From Callorhinus ursinus (taxonomy: Eukaryota > Chordata > Mammalia > Carnivora > Otariidae), in assembly GCF_003265705.1 (NCBI RefSeq), contig NW_020312828.1, positions 56,153,961 to 56,217,960 on the forward strand: a stretch of DNA of 64,000 bases, written 5' to 3'. The notes beneath the pieces were generated by a model that saw nothing but the letters and a program-made list of their open reading frames with translations, did no database searches and had not been told where the DNA came from. Shown here piece by piece: positions 11,340-23,502 of this stretch; positions within the stretch are counted from its first letter, which is position 1; each line of letters begins with the position of its first letter. Made by a program: the position numbers and the translations under genes.

Positions 11340-13490
11340 GAACAATACCAGTCTTGGTCCTAGGTATTTACCCAACTGATTTGCAAACTTATGCCCACAT
11401 AAAAACCTAAATGTTAATGTTTGTAGCTGCTTATTTATGATCACCAAAAACGAGAAACAACCAAGATATCCTTTAACAAGTGAATTGAACAAACTATAGT
11501 ACATCCATAAGGGAATATTATTCAACAATAAAAATAAGTTATCAAGTCACAAAAACAAATCTCTTATGCACATTGTGAAAGAAGCCAGTCTGAAGAGGCT
11601 AGGGACTATATCATTCCAATTCTATGATATCTGAGAAAAAAAATAAAACTGTAGAGATGATAAGAAAAACACAGTGGTTTATAGGTTGTGGGAGGGAGAA
11701 ATAAATAGGTGAAGCACAGGGGATTTTTTTGGATGGTGTAACTCTTCTAGTTACTTTAAAATTTGATACATTATACATTTGCCAAAACCCATATTCTTTA
11801 CAGCACAAAGAGTGAATATTAATGATATCAGTTTTAAATCGGTTTAGAAGGTCAGTATTCCAGGATGGAATGCAGAATGGGACAAAATGATCTAACTGTA
11901 TTACAAATGTGTAAAACAACTTCCTTGAAGGGAATGGGGGTGTATGCTGATCTAAGTATAAGTAACTTTGGAAATGAGTGGATTCTATAAGATGAAATGT
12001 AAAATAAGTTATATGTAAGAAGCACTTTACTCTAGTTGGTAATTTCCCATAAAAGGATAGATTAACAATTTTGATTCTGCTGTATATGCATACTAGAATT
12101 GAACAAGTAAATGGAAAGTGAATGGTAGGGGTCAGGTTTCTCACTATTGGAGTGGGAATTTACATATAAGCAAGGGAAAGAGAGTAGTGTGACCCATGTG
12201 GCAGCGGATTAGAGTTGAAGGTAGGAGAATGAACTCATATTCAACTTAAATACAGATTTTACACATGTAAATTACATATTTACATTTATATTTATAAAAA
12301 TTATAAAGCTTACATATGTAAATTATACATACAGGGGCTAGTATACACACTTACATTTCTTTGCTGTATCAGCTGAGAGGGCCTAAGAGCAACAATATGC
12401 CAGCAGCAAATATTACACCTAGCACCCAGAACCCAGATTTTAGTTTCTAATACCATGCTCCAATCAAAAGAACCACAATCTTAAGAGAAATAGCTGAATC
12501 CAGAAATAGGGCAGGAAATGTATGACATGAACCTGAAGCATGTTACAGCCCCAGAAAATGAAGTATTCAAAAGAAAAATAAGAAAACGTAGAAACATTAA
12601 AACCCCTCTCCCCCACAATCCTAAGTATGTCAAAAGATACAGGAGACAACTAGAAAAGGTCCTACTATCCAAATATGGACCAATTTGATTAAGAAAAAAT
12701 TAACATTAAATTTTAACTATAAAACAAATACCCATGAGTTGATTTCAGTGAACTAATGATTGACTAAATGAGGTAAAAGAAACAAATCTTTCATGCAGAA
12801 GAATTCGAAATTATTTATGTAACTCTTCCATCTTCAAGGAGGAGAGCATAATTCTCCATTAAGTGGAGACTGCAAATAGTGACATTCTTCCAAAGAGTGT
12901 ATTATGGAAAGAGGGAAGAATTACTTCACAGGGGAGAAATCTAAGAATAATGTCATGTAGCCCTTCAGTTGAGTGACCAAAGTTAACATCAACGGTGGAA
13001 GTTAGGTTATTATTGTATACCTGTGATACAGTGAAATGAAACGAACTATATTTCTGTAGTCAAGAACATAGAACTCTAATATAAATATTAGACATATCCC
13101 AAATGAGGGACATTCTGCAAGATACCTGGCTGGCTATTAGTCCAAACTACCTTACCAAACTCTCAAGGTCATTAAAAATAATAAAAATTCTCAGCAACTC
13201 TCATAGTCAAGAGGAACCTAAAGACAATGACTACTGCATGTTGAGTGATATCCTAAATGCGATTCTTAAGAGAAAAATAACATTAAATAAAAACTGAGGA
13301 AATTTGAATCATATATGGAGATTAATGTGAATCAACATTAATCCATTAATTCTAAAGACTGTATCATTCTAATGTTAGATATTAAGAGAGGGAACTGCTA
13401 TGGGATATATGTCAATTTTCTGTATTATCTTCATAACTTTTCTATGATTCTAAAATTTCTCCAAAATATACTGTGTGTACATATATGTGT
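11340..13490 (+). mobile_element. L1ME-type 3' end, ancient
   Basis: 11340-11620 is the decayed ORF2 C-terminal part ('tatttacccaactgatttgc', 'caaccaagatatcctttaac', 'gggaatattattcaacaata'). The rest is a long old L1 3' UTR ending 'gtattatcttcataactttt' and 'ctaaaatttctccaaaat'. The length of about 2.1 kb and high divergence fit the ancient long-UTR L1ME/L1M group. Open frames inside it (for example 11611-12144 minus) are chance. Confidence 0.7.
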
Positions 13491-13520
13491 ATATATTTGT
13501 GTGTACACACACACACACAG
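13478..13520 (+). repeat. Alternating TG/TA then (AC)n simple repeat
   Basis: Purine/pyrimidine alternation ending in 'acacacacacacacac', immediately after the end of the L1ME 3' UTR. Confidence 0.85.
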
Positions 13521-14035
13521 TATAGGCCATAAAATATCCAAAGAAAACTCCATTTCTATTTGTCCTTCACACCTATAAAAACATTTCTGTAGGAGACTAA
13601 TACCCATCTTTTTCCTGGGGAACAACTATTCTAAATTCCACAATTACAATTTCACAAGTGATCACTTTTTTTGGACATGATAAATAATTAACAGATATCA
13701 TAAGATAGTTCAAATGTTAAGTCTCTTGGTAAGGCCTATTGGTAATTTCCATATTGGACAGGCTGTATCAGCAAGAGGAATAATGAAGGCAGGAAGAGCT
13801 ATCTGTAATTAGGCTGTTTAAATAATTCTTAATCCAGTCAAAACGATAAGTGTGCAGAAGGTCAATAAATTCAAGCTCTCCCAGGCATCAGTTTCCCCAA
13901 CAAAATTGTTGTTATAGATCTAGTAGGTGAAAAGACCTCTATCTTCATTGTTTGTTAACCACACTCACTTGATCAGATTAGTGGGAAATGTGGTAGACCA
14001 ACAAAATCCAGAAACTCTTGGAATCAAAAAGTCTT
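13521..14035. other. No gene or clear repeat recognised
   Basis: AT-rich unique-looking DNA between the L1ME end and the next SINE. Confidence 0.45.
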
Positions 14036-14053
14036 AAAAATATATATTATTCT

Positions 14054-14240
14054 GGGGCGCCTGGGTGGCTCAGTTGGTTAAGCAACTGCTTTCGGCTCAG
14101 GTCATGATCTCAGGGTCCTGGGATCGAGCCCCACATTGGGCTCCCTGCTCCGTGGGAAGTCTACTTCTCCCTCTCCCACTCCCCCTGCTTGTGTCCCCTC
14201 TCTCGCTGTCTCTCTCTGTCAAATAAATAAAATCTTTAAA
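14054..14240 (+). mobile_element. SINEC, full length
   Basis: Head 'ggggcgcctgggtggctcag', body 'ctccctctcccactccccct', tail 'aaataaataaaatcttt'. The flanking repeat aaaaatatatattattct at 14036-14053 reappears, slightly lengthened by TA slippage, at about 14240-14263. Confidence 0.94.
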
Positions 14241-14264
14241 AAATATATATATATATTATTCTTT

Positions 14265-14795
14265 TGTCTCTAGCAAAAGGCTTTACCAGTTTTCTCTCCA
14301 GATCTTTGACCAAATGAAGCAGACTACATCATAATTATGTTTTTTATATGCCTAATTCCCACGTCAACCCCACCATAATAATTTCATTTTTCATGAGGTG
14401 GGGCAGGGGATGAGGGCTTTGTTCTTTTGACAGGTTAATTCAAAATGGGGTAGTCCCAGTAAAAGCCTCACTCAGACATTAACTCTATTCATATTTCTGA
14501 GGGGTATGTTTTATTTCCTTTCAAATCTGTGGTTTAAAGAATGAAAGTTGTTCCACTGTTTTGTCCCTTTATTTTTTATTTTTTTTGTAAAATTCCTCTT
14601 GGCATTGAGAGTCAGCATAACTGTTGACTTCCCACTTTCCCCTAAATGTAGCTCATTGAACAATAGAAGCAGAGATAAGGGATTCAGATCAGGGAGTTAT
14701 CAGGCATGAATTTTAAAGTAATTATGTTTAATATTTGGGGAAATAAAAACAAGAATTGTTAGAAATGCATACATAGGAAAAATATATTTGCAATA
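14265..14795. other. No gene recognised
   Basis: AT-rich DNA. The last part may already belong to the ancient L1 that is clear from 14800. Confidence 0.4.
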
Positions 14796-14799
14796 CATA

Positions 14800-15560
14800 C
14801 AACTGATATACTCCCACAAATAATAAAAGACTGACAACTGCAAAGAAAAATTGGCATGGGACTTGAATAGCAATTTCACCTAGGATTATATCCAAAAGTC
14901 ATTCTTTCATGAAAAAAGTTCCCAGCTTTATTAATCATCAGGGAAACGAACATTAAAATAGCAATTAGATACCTCTAAATGCATACCAGAATGTCAAAAA
15001 CTGAAGAGCAACAAATACCCAGTGATGATAGGAAGTGAAGCGGTGGGAACTCTCTTGCAATGCTGATGGATGTATAAATTTTTATATGCAACATACTCGG
15101 AAAAAGCTTTGGCAGTATTTTTCATGGTTAAACAACATGGACACAATATGACCCAACAATTTCACTTCTAAATGTATACCCCAAAACATGCATATGCACA
15201 AATGGTATGTATAAGAATGCTTACAGCAGTGTATTTCTAAAAGTCAAAACCTGAAAACAATCCAAATGGTCATGAGCAGAATAGACTGATACTTTGAGAT
15301 CTCCTCATGGAATGCAATGCACTCCAGCAATAATATAAAAACTGTAGCTCTGAACAGCAATTTGATTCACAAAGTTGTATGAGAGAAGCTGGACACAAAA
15401 AAGGTACACAATGAAGATTCAATTTATTTAACAAAAAACAAGCAAACATATATGGTGTTATGAATTACTAGATTTGGGATGCGAGAAGGGCTACTAATTG
15501 GAATCAGTATGATGGAGATTTCTACAATACTGGTAATATTTCAGTGACCTGGTTAGTGGT
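14800..15560 (+). mobile_element. Ancient L1M ORF2 end and 3' UTR
   Basis: Sense-strand landmarks of the ORF2 C-terminus are visible: 'gcaattagatacctctaaat', 'tgctgatggatgtataaatt', 'tatgacccaacaatttcac', 'aacaatccaaatggtcatg'. These are followed by UTR text ('gagatttctacaatactgg'). Many indels and stops. Confidence 0.72.
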
Positions 15561-15599
15561 GACACTTCATGCAGAAGAATCAAACTTGAAGAGGAGTCA

Positions 15600-16475
15600 T
15601 CTGAAATTAGCCAGTTAGAGGAACAAAAATTAAAAAAACAACAAGAAACAAGAGGGAAGGAAATATATGGGACCTAATACAACTCCATTAAGAAGATAAA
15701 TGCATGGGAGTCCCAGAAGGAGGGGGGGGAATGGCAAAAACCTTATATAAAATGTATGGATGAATATTTTCCAAATCTTGGAGGGATATGGACATACAGA
15801 TTCGTGATGATCAAAGGACCCCAAGAAAAATCAGCATAAAAAGGTAATCCAAAGACACATTATAATCAAACTGTCAAAAGTCAAAGACAGAATTTTGATA
15901 GCAAGAGAATGGCTGGACATGGCCACATACAAGGGAATGGGCTTAAGGCTATGAGTGGATATCTGTGCAGAACCCTTACAAGTCAGGAAGGAGTGGGATG
16001 ACCTATTCAAAGTGCTGGAAAAAAAAAATCTGCCAACCAAGATTACTCTATCAGGAAAAGCTGTTATTCAGGAATAAAGGAGAGATAAAGATATTCCCAA
16101 AGTTAAGGGAGTTCATCCCCTCTAGATTTGCCTTACAAGAAAGGCTAAATGAAATTCAAGTTGAAATAATGCTAAGCAAAAACATGGAAACATATGAAAG
16201 TATTCAACTCACTGGTAAAGGTAAATATATACCCAAAATCAGAATGCTCTAATACTGGAATGGTGATGCATAAGTCACTTAATTCTAGTATAAAAGTTAA
16301 AAGACAAAAGGATAACTATAGCTACAATAAATCATTAATATATGACCACATAAAAGTGTGACATCAATAGCAAAAAAATGTAGAGGAGTAAAAAGGTAGG
16401 ATTTTTTAATGCAGTTGAAGTTATCAACTTAAAATAGACTTGTGACTATTAGATGTTTTATGTAAGTCTCAGACT
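15600..16475 (+). mobile_element. HAL1 / L1M ORF1 region, ancient
   Basis: Decayed ORF1-like coding sequence: 'atgggagtcccagaagga' (MGVPEG), a segment reading as RHIIIKLSKVKD at about 15855-15890, then the HAL1-style stretch 'tgggatgacctattcaaagt', 'ctgccaaccaagattactct' and 'aaagttaagggagttcatc'. HAL1 is an L1 derivative with ORF1 but no reverse transcriptase. The order and 3' text favour HAL1, but an L1M ORF1 is possible. A 95-codon open piece at 15965-16252 is the longest remnant. Confidence 0.7.
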
Positions 16476-16489
16476 TAAAAAAGAAGGAA

Positions 16490-16950
16490 AGCCTGACATT
16501 TTCAACAACATGGATGAAACTGGAAGACATTAGACTAAGTAAAATGAGACACAGAGAGACACATACTGCATGATACATTTATCGGTGATCTAAAAGGGAT
16601 TTAAAAAAGTGAAACTTACAGAAACCGTAGAACGGTGATTGCAAGGAAATGATGGGAAGCAGAAGTAAGACAGTGAAAGGATACAAAGTTTTAGTTATGC
16701 AGAATAACCATGTTTCGAAGATCTATTGTAGACCATGGAGACCACAGTTAATAATACTGTATTGTATGCTTAGCTTTTGCTAAGGGAGTAGGTTCACCAA
16801 AAAAATAATGTGAGGTGATGGAAATGTTAATTTGCTTAACTGTGGTAATCATTCCACAGTGTATATCAAGTCATCACATTTTACACCTTAAATATATAGT
16901 TTTTGTTTTACCTCACTTGGAGAAATAAAAATAAACTAAAATTAAATCTA
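16490..16950 (+). mobile_element. L1M 3' UTR fragment
   Basis: Sense L1 3' text: 'aacaacatggatgaaactgg', 'catactgcatgatacattta', 'gttaataatactgtattgta', 'gaggtgatggaaatgttaat', ending 'catcacattttacacctt' and an A-rich tail. A separate 5'-truncated insertion next to the HAL1 piece is likely. Confidence 0.72.
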
Positions 16951-17050
16951 AAATTGTCCTGATATTGTATCCAATGCAGGATAGACTTACTTTCTTTGTC
17001 ATTTTGTTCTTAGCCAAGTTTAACAAGTTATTTCTTCAATCTTGGTATTT

Positions 17051-17241
17051 ATTTTTTTTAAAGATTTTATTTATTAATTTGACAGAGAGCGAGAGAGGGA
17101 ACACAGGCAGGGTGAGAGGCAGAGGGAGAAGCAGGCTTCCCACTGGGCAGGGAGCCTGATGTGGGACTGGATCCCAGAACCCTGGGATTATGACCTGAGC
17201 CCAAGGCAGATGCTTAACTGACTGAGCCACCCAGGAGCCCC
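17051..17241 (-). mobile_element. SINEC
   Basis: Reverse orientation: 'aaagattttatttattaatt' to 'gagccacccaggagcccc'. Flanks share cttggt (17041-17046 and 17241-17246), a mutated target-site duplication. Confidence 0.93.
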
Positions 17242-17249
17242 TTGGTGTC

Positions 17250-17565
17250 TATTGTTTAATGCAAAATAGTTTAATAGTAGAACAAAGTACCAGACAGTAG
17301 TTCTAGTAAGTGATCCATTTTTTTCTCATATTTATCAGATTTTTTGAAGGAGTTAAAACTATATATGACAACTCACTTTAAGAACCCTCTGTAATTTAAT
17401 TTTCCTCTTTTCTAGAGGTAATAATACAAATTTTGTAGTTCTTTCCCCATTAATACATATTTAGTTCAAATACATATATTTTTTACTCTTGAATTTAAAC
17501 TAATGTTTTGTAGCTTAAAACATTATATAGATACTTGTCTATTTTGCTATTATCTCTTAATGTGA
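17250..17565. other. No gene or clear repeat recognised
   Basis: AT-rich DNA between the SINE and an antisense L1 fragment. Confidence 0.4.
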
Positions 17566-17569
17566 TGAT

Positions 17570-18060
17570 TTCAAGGTTTATTGATACTGGAAGAGGTAGC
17601 TCATTTATTTTATCATGCATAAAGTGTTTTATGGCGTAAATGTACCACAGCTTATTTGTCTGTTTTCCACCTGATGAAATGCGTTTCTTTCAGTGCTTTT
17701 GTTGTTGCAAAGAATGGTTCAATTTGTGCACTTGTTCCTCTCTCTTTTTGTGTCTGAGAAATGGTCCAGTGTACTTACCTGGAAATGGAATTCCCATTGT
17801 AATAATGAAAAATTTAATATTGTCAAATAAACTCATAAATATTTGTGATTAATGTGCATTTCACTAGCGTGGACTGTGTTTCAGTATAATGCATATAATT
17901 ACCAAGACTGATTATTGTTAGAATCTCTAATATTTTCTAGTATAATGAGTGAAATGCAATTTTCTCATTTTAATTTGCATTATCTACATCACAGTGGTAG
18001 TTGAGAATCTTTTAATGTTTTATAGTCTGCATGGTTTTCTGCTAATTTCCAGTTTTAAAC
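17570..18060 (-). mobile_element. Old L1M ORF2 C-terminal fragment, antisense
   Basis: Antisense landmarks: 'tgtaccacagcttatttgtc', 'cacctgatgaaatgcg', 'acctggaaatggaattccc', 'ttttaatttgcattatctac'. Highly diverged. Confidence 0.6.
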
Positions 18061-18074
18061 TCTTCATCATTTTT

Positions 18075-18270
18075 TTCTTTTTTTTTTCCTCAAAGATTTT
18101 ATTCATTTATTTGAGAGAGAGGGAGCACAAGCAGGTAGAGCAGCAGAGGGAGAGGGAGAAGCAGGCTTTCTGTTGAGCAGGGAGCCTGATGCAGGACTTG
18201 ATCCCAGAACCCTGATCATGACCTGAACCTAAGGTAGATGCTTAACCAACTGAGCCACCCAGGCGCCCCC
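18075..18270 (-). mobile_element. SINEC
   Basis: Reverse orientation from 'caaagattttattcatttat' to 'gagccacccaggcgcccc'. The flanks 'ttcatcattttt' and 'ctcatcaccattttt' are a diverged duplication. Confidence 0.93.
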
Positions 18271-19630
18271 TCATCACCATTTTTCTAACCATTCTTAGTC
18301 TTGTTCTTTTTGGTTTTAGAATAGGTGTGTGTATATGTGTGTGTGTCTGAATAGGATAGAAATTATAGAAATTATATAATTCTTGCTGAGGGAAAGTTAG
18401 TTGTCTACCCTAAAGAGGAAAGGTGAGTAAAATGTAGTGCATAAACAAAATAAAATACTATGGTTCAGTTATAGCCAATGACCTAGATATGTATTTAGAG
18501 ACAATGATATATCTCACCAAAAATTTGTTGATTAGAAAAGGAATGAGATAATAATATATTTGCATATGTAAATTAAAAACAAATAAATACACAGATTACA
18601 TTGTATGTTTTCAAGAATGGGAATGAGAACATGAAGAAGAAAATTATAAAACAACATATGCCAACAGAGGGATTGTAATTAAGACTATTAGTTATATTTT
18701 CTAACATCTGTTCTAGGAGTCCACCTCACCAAGAGAGCCTCAGGTTTTACCTGAGCACATTGACATTCAGTATTCAATACAGCATTGCCTTGTAAATGTA
18801 TTTGCCTGTATAACTAAGTGCTGACACGAAGATGTTCACAGAAGACTTATGTAGAACCTCAAGAAATTCTACAAATAGAACTGATTTACCTGGGAGGAGT
18901 CCCTTTTTATACTGAAACCATTCATTTGTTAGCAATTTGCAAACCAGTCATGCCCAAGGGAGTAGTTACTTGGGCTATGATGCTACTTTGAGGAAGGAAG
19001 TGATTCTCTAATCTCTTTGTACCTAAGGACCAAATTACGGTTGGGGGGTTGAAGAAGGAAGAAGCAGTTCTATGGACAGCATGATGATACTAACTTAGGC
19101 ACTCACTGATGGAGTTGCCAAAGTGTTAATTATACCTAGTCTAATACTCAAACACAGAATGTCAAAGTGTCTGTGCTAGTCATTAAATAACATTTTAAAG
19201 TAAACTTTTCATATAGCACATTCCGTATCTTGAAGATAAAAAAACTAATATAAAACTGCTTTTAGAGCAAACATTTTGAAAAGAAGCAATAAAACTACAG
19301 TGACAAGGGATAGGGCAAGTCCAAAGGAAAGTAATTTGTAAATTAAGAACCATGAGTTGAGTACCTAACACTTTTGTCAGAATAAAGGCTTTGGAATTTT
19401 AAGATATATATACCCAAATGAATCCAGTATTAGATTTTCTCTAATTTTATGTGGCCAAATGAACAAATCCATAAATAGCTCCTGATTAGGACTTAGGACA
19501 GCTTAAATAAAAGAGGCATTGTCTTTTCACTGTTCTTGCAATTAAACCAAACCAGTCTTTACACCCTTCATTATAGAATGGGACTCAAGTCAACTCTTAT
19601 CAATGAAATGTGAGTCACATCTCTCCAAGT
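18271..19630. other. No gene recognised; short (TG)n at 18326-18348
   Basis: Mostly AT-rich DNA without a placeable repeat. A short TG run follows the SINE. Confidence 0.45.
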
Positions 19631-19645
19631 AGAACCTGGGATATT

Positions 19646-19837
19646 GGGGCGCCTGGGTGGCTCAGTTGGTTAAGGGACTGCCTTTGGCTCAGGTCATGAT
19701 CCTGGAGTCCCCGGGATCGAGTCCCACATCGGGCTCCCTGCTCAGCAGGGAGTCTGCTTCTCCCTCTGACCCTCCCCCCTTTCATGCTCTCTCTCATTCT
19801 CCCTCTCAAAAAAAAAAAAAAAAACTTAAAAAAAAAA
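19646..19837 (+). mobile_element. SINEC, full length, 'ctctgaccctcc' body variant
   Basis: Head at 19647; 'aaggg' in place of 'aagcg' in the A-box neighbourhood; 'catgatcctggagtcc' and 'ctccctctgaccctcccc' mark the second SINE subfamily in this window. A target-site duplication (agaacctggg + a/t) is seen at 19631-19645 and 19838-19852. Confidence 0.95.
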
Positions 19838-19852
19838 AGAACCTGGGTTATT

Positions 19853-20880
19853 CCTAACCTACCCTTATCTCTTAATAGTGTCGATGAAATAGACATTTAA
19901 AATAAGGTTGCCCCACGTGCATTAATAGTCCTATTTTCCTTTTTGTGCTATTTTAGGTTATCATTAATTTTTAAAAATTCTCTTTCAACTTGTGCAAGAC
20001 ATTTTTTTTGTAAGCTGGGATTGCATTTATATTCAATTAAGGAAATTAGATAATTCTTCTCCCAAAATAAAACTTTTCTTTTACCTTACCTTACTTACTA
20101 GGTACTACTTTCTTTCTACTTTCCCTTTCAACTATCAGAATAAAATTATCTACACTCTTGTCTTCATTTCATTAACTGCCCAGTTATCTTCAGCCCACTG
20201 TATAATTTTTCTGTTCTCTTTAACCCTCCATTGATTCAGCTCTCACCAAAGTTCATCAAAGTATCTAGGTTTACCAAACTTAATGGACCCTAGTGGAGCC
20301 ATTTACCTTTGTACTAAGATAAAATGTATCAGAAACAGAAATGACATCAAAAGTCATCATTATGACCTACATAGTTGTGAAACTGAAGCTCAGAAATATT
20401 CAGATCCAAACATCATGAATCCCATTTTTATGATTAATTAAACCTTGAAGAGCTAGGTGCTGAAGTGAAGGAGTAGTACAGATTTAATTCAAGTCCCCAA
20501 AGGTACTTATTATGGTTTTAGCTTGGGAAGAAAATATCCAGTGGGGGATCAGAGTAAATCAGATGCAGCAGCTAAGATATGGGTACACTAAATTATTTCT
20601 ACTTTCTCTGACCTCAGAGATTCAAATCTATTCCACTTATTAACAACCTTGAAGTGATTCCTAAGTAAGTGTAGGAAACAGACAAGCAAAAAGTGAAGTT
20701 GAAACACTTACACTTTCTAAATTTTGCTCATTTTGTAGATAATTATTTGAAAATATATTTATATATTTTAATTTTGTTTTAATTTTGCATATTTTACAAT
20801 GGATAGTTCTTTTTACAGTGTTTTTTAATTTTTATTTTTTTGCTCTTGTACAAAAATCCACCACCTTCTTGAATAAAATT
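19853..20880. other. No gene or clear repeat recognised
   Basis: AT-rich DNA. The 80-codon frame at 19992-20234 has no domain. Confidence 0.45.
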
Positions 20881-20884
20881 AGGA

Positions 20885-21290
20885 CTTCAGAGCACTCTGG
20901 AAAATGACGAATCTAAAGTAGTCAAATTTCATAGAAACGGAAAGTAAGATGATGGTTTTCAGGGGCTAGGGGCATGTAGGAATGAGGAGTTCAGTGGGTA
21001 GAGTTTGTTTTCAAAATGAAAAAACTTTGGAGATCTGTTGTACAAAAATGTGAATAATGGGGGCGCCTAGGTGGCTTAGTTGGTTAAGCATCTGACTCTG
21101 GATTTTGGCTTCACGTCATGATCTCAGGGTTGTGAGATCCAGCCCTGCATTAGGCTTGGTGCAGAGCATGGAGCCTGCTTAAAATTCTCATTCTCCCTCT
21201 CCCTCTGCCCCTCCCCCCCTCATAAAAATGTGAGTAATGTTTAACTCTGAGCATTTAAAATGGTTAAGATGGTTTTTTAAAAAGTGTCTC
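20885..21290 (+). mobile_element. Old L1 3' UTR fragment, split by a SINE
   Basis: 'tcatagaaacggaaagtaag', 'ggttttcaggggctagg', 'ctttggagatctgttgtaca' before the SINE and 'tttaaaatggttaagatgg' after it follow the order of an old L1 3' UTR. Confidence 0.55.
21060..21223 (+). mobile_element. Older SINEC variant
   Basis: Head 'gggcgcctaggtggcttagt', with 'gattttggcttcacgtcatg' and 'tgtgagatccagccctgcat' marking an older subfamily. Target-site duplication aaaaatgtga[a/g]taatg at about 21044-21059 and 21224-21239. Confidence 0.92.
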
Positions 21291-21300
21291 CTTCAAGGAA

Positions 21301-21375
21301 AGTTTAAATCTGATAAATGGGGAATCTCAGCATAAAGGGTTATTTGTTAAGTTTAAATCTGATAAATGGGGAATC
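21301..21375 (+). repeat. 26-bp direct repeat with a 23-bp copied filler
   Basis: The 26 bases at 21301-21326 (agtttaaatctgataaatgg + ggaatc) recur exactly at 21350-21375. The 23 bases between them belong to a 26-base match, with one mismatch, to 23669-23694. See the finding on copied segments. Confidence 0.95.
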
Positions 21376-21660
21376 CATTGAAACTGTTACCACTATAATT
21401 TATATTAAAAAGCTATCTGGATATTAAACTAATATTTTGTGAATAAAATCGGTTTCTTGTAATACATTAAAAAGACTCTGGAAAGTTAATATTTATCTGG
21501 ATCTGAAGACTGGAGCCAGAGGGTATAATCAAGGAAAAAAAAAAAAAAGATCTGGGGACTAGGCAGAGAGAAGGAAGCATCCAGGGGAAAGGTGTTATTA
21601 CAGAATCTTCCCTATTGCACCTGAAGAGTAGATTTTTAAGACGCAGCCTGTGTGACATAA
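21376..21660. other. No gene or clear repeat recognised
   Basis: AT-rich DNA with an A-run at about 21535-21548. Confidence 0.4.
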
Positions 21661-21664
21661 AGGA

Positions 21665-21900
21665 CCATGTCTCTAATTCACTGGGCCTGGATTCGAATCC
21701 TACCGTACCACTTTTTTTCCTTTATGACCTGGAACACAGTGTTTAACCTTAGGTCAAGAATGAGTTACTATTACTTACCTTAAAAGATAGTTTTGAGGAT
21801 TAGACAAAATATGTCCTTTGTTTCCATTTTCTCAGGACCTAGCCCAGTTGGTAGTATCTGGCAGATGCTGAACAGTTAAACAATGGTGAGTTTCTTTATT
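21665..21900 (+). mobile_element. MIR (ancient tRNA-derived SINE)
   Basis: Sense MIR order: 'gcctggattcgaatcctacc' (B-box part), 'cctttatgacctgg' and 'ttagtttaacc'-like middle, 'ttgaggattagacaaaat', 'ggacctagcccagttggtag'. The level of decay fits this pan-mammalian family. Confidence 0.65.
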
Positions 21901-21989
21901 CACTGAAATACATGTCCCTACTGCCAAAGCCAGTCTATCTCTTAAGAATGCAATTTATATATAAATTCTGACATTTCTCCTTTCTAACA

Positions 21990-22165
21990 GTGATTGCAGT
22001 TGTGACTGTATTATTTAACATATTTCCTTTCTTCTTAAATTTTAAGTGCTCTGTAAGGGTGGAATCCATATTTGACTTCTGTGAACTCCTTCTCCAGTAC
22101 CTAGCATAGTACCTGGTAGGTAATGTGATAGATCATATTAAATGAGTAAATACGGAGCCCAGAGC
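21990..22165 (+). mobile_element. L2 3' end fragment
   Basis: 'taagtgctctgtaagggtgg', 'ccagtacctagcatagtacc' and 'attaaatgagtaaata' follow the L2 3' terminal layout (…cctagcacagtgcctggcac…). Confidence 0.55.
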
Positions 22166-22169
22166 TTGC

Positions 22170-22995
22170 TCTCATGGAGCTTACTATTTATATGGGGGAA
22201 AATCAAAAGCAAGAAATTATGACATAGGCTGTGGCTGAAATACATTAAATTGAGCTGTGGCTTTAGGTAAGACTTTCTGGAAGATTTAAGCCAGACTCTT
22301 CAATTATGAGCAGATTTATCCAGGAAATAAAAGTATGAAAAAGTGTAATAGACCTGAAGCCTAAACAGAGGGGATGAATCAATATAAAGGCTAAATTTAA
22401 GAATTTTGACTTTGTCTTTTTAGATTCTGGAAATCCACTAAAAAGTTTAAGCATTTAATATACACAACTACCTATTTAACAGTGTCCCAAGTTAATAATT
22501 CCCCAGATTTACTTAAGTGTAAATACACATTTAAGGATAAACAAGAATTTGCTAGTTAAACATTTTTAGAAAGAGTGTTATGAAAATAAAAAAGTGTTGG
22601 GAGAAAGAGCTTCATACAATCAATGAGGCAAACAGCAGGAATCAGAAAGCATCAACAAGTCTGGCATAAGTGAGATTTTAGTAAGTATAATTTATGCCTT
22701 TGAAAAATATATTTTAATGGAAAAAGTGGTCTTCATAATTTTTAGAAAAGACAGTATTTTTATATATAATTATCTACTTATTTTGGCAAATTAGTCTCTG
22801 AAAAAAACATACTCTGTTTACAAGCAGTAATAGTTTATCAGGTTTTTCCACAGATAATTTAAACATCCTAATGACCTTGGGATTTGTCTTAACAAATCCC
22901 ACCCCTATCACACAATTTTCTAATTACTACTAGAGATTCCTCAAAGCTCTTTCTCCTGAGACAGAAAACATTGAGGATTTTTGCATCAGGGGTGT
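22170..22995. other. Probably ancient repeat debris; holds one copied segment
   Basis: 22180-22450 ('tctcatggagcttactattt') may be part of an old repeat I cannot name. The rest is AT-rich. Positions 22529-22557 are identical to 23474-23502. Confidence 0.4.
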
Positions 22996-22999
22996 TCAA

Positions 23000-23475
23000 T
23001 TTTCTTTTCTTGTACGTCTTTGTCCGACTTTCAAGATTAGGGTAATACTGGCCTTGTAAAATGAATTTGAAAATATTCCTTTCTCTTTTGTTTTCTGGCA
23101 GAGTTTAAAAAGAATTGGCATTTGGGGCGCCTGGGTGGCTCAGTTGGTTAAGCGACTGCCTTCGGCTCAGGTCATGATCCTGGAGTCCTGGGATTGAGCC
23201 CCGCATCGGGCTCCCTGCTCAGTGGGGAGCCTGCTTCTCCCTCTGATCCTCCCCCCTCTCATGTACTTTCTCTCTCTCTCTCTCTCACTCTCGCTCTCTC
23301 AAATAAATTAATAAATAAATCTTTAAAAAGAGTTGGCATTCATTCTTTAAATGTATGTAGAATTTACCAGTAGAGCCATCAGAGCTTGGACTTTTCTCTA
23401 TTGAGAGGTTTTTTTTTACCCATTCGCTCTCCTCTGGAGTAATTGGTCTGTTCAGATTTCCCATTTCTTTATGAT
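23000..23475 (-). mobile_element. L1M ORF2 reverse-transcriptase region, antisense
   Basis: Antisense of the N-terminal reverse transcriptase segment. The minus-strand reading at about 23340-23460 gives GNLNRPITPEESEWVKKNL and SPSSDG, matching the NLNRPIT...SPGPHG region of the L1 at 770-840. 23040-23120 ('gtaatactggccttgtaaa') is the adjacent part. Split by the SINE at 23124-23324. The match stops abruptly at about 23475. Confidence 0.75.
23124..23324 (+). mobile_element. SINEC, full length
   Basis: Head at 23124, subfamily marks 'aagcgactgcc' and 'catgatcctggagtcctggg', extended (TC)n body, tail 'aaataaattaataaataaat'. Target-site duplication aaaaaga[a/g]ttggcatt at about 23108-23123 and 23325-23340. 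Confidence 0.95.
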
Positions 23476-23502
23476 TTAAGGATAAACAAGAATTTGCTAG
23501 TT

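Noticed and set aside
11611..12144. 177-codon minus-strand open frame
   Set aside because: It is antisense to an ancient L1 3' UTR and has no recognisable motif.
19646..19837. tRNA-like A and B boxes considered as a tRNA gene
   Set aside because: They are the tRNA-derived head of SINEC, with SINE body, A-tail and target-site duplication.
21665..21730. 'ggattcgaatcc' considered as a tRNA T-arm
   Set aside because: It is the B-box of an old MIR. No acceptor stem or anticodon arm.
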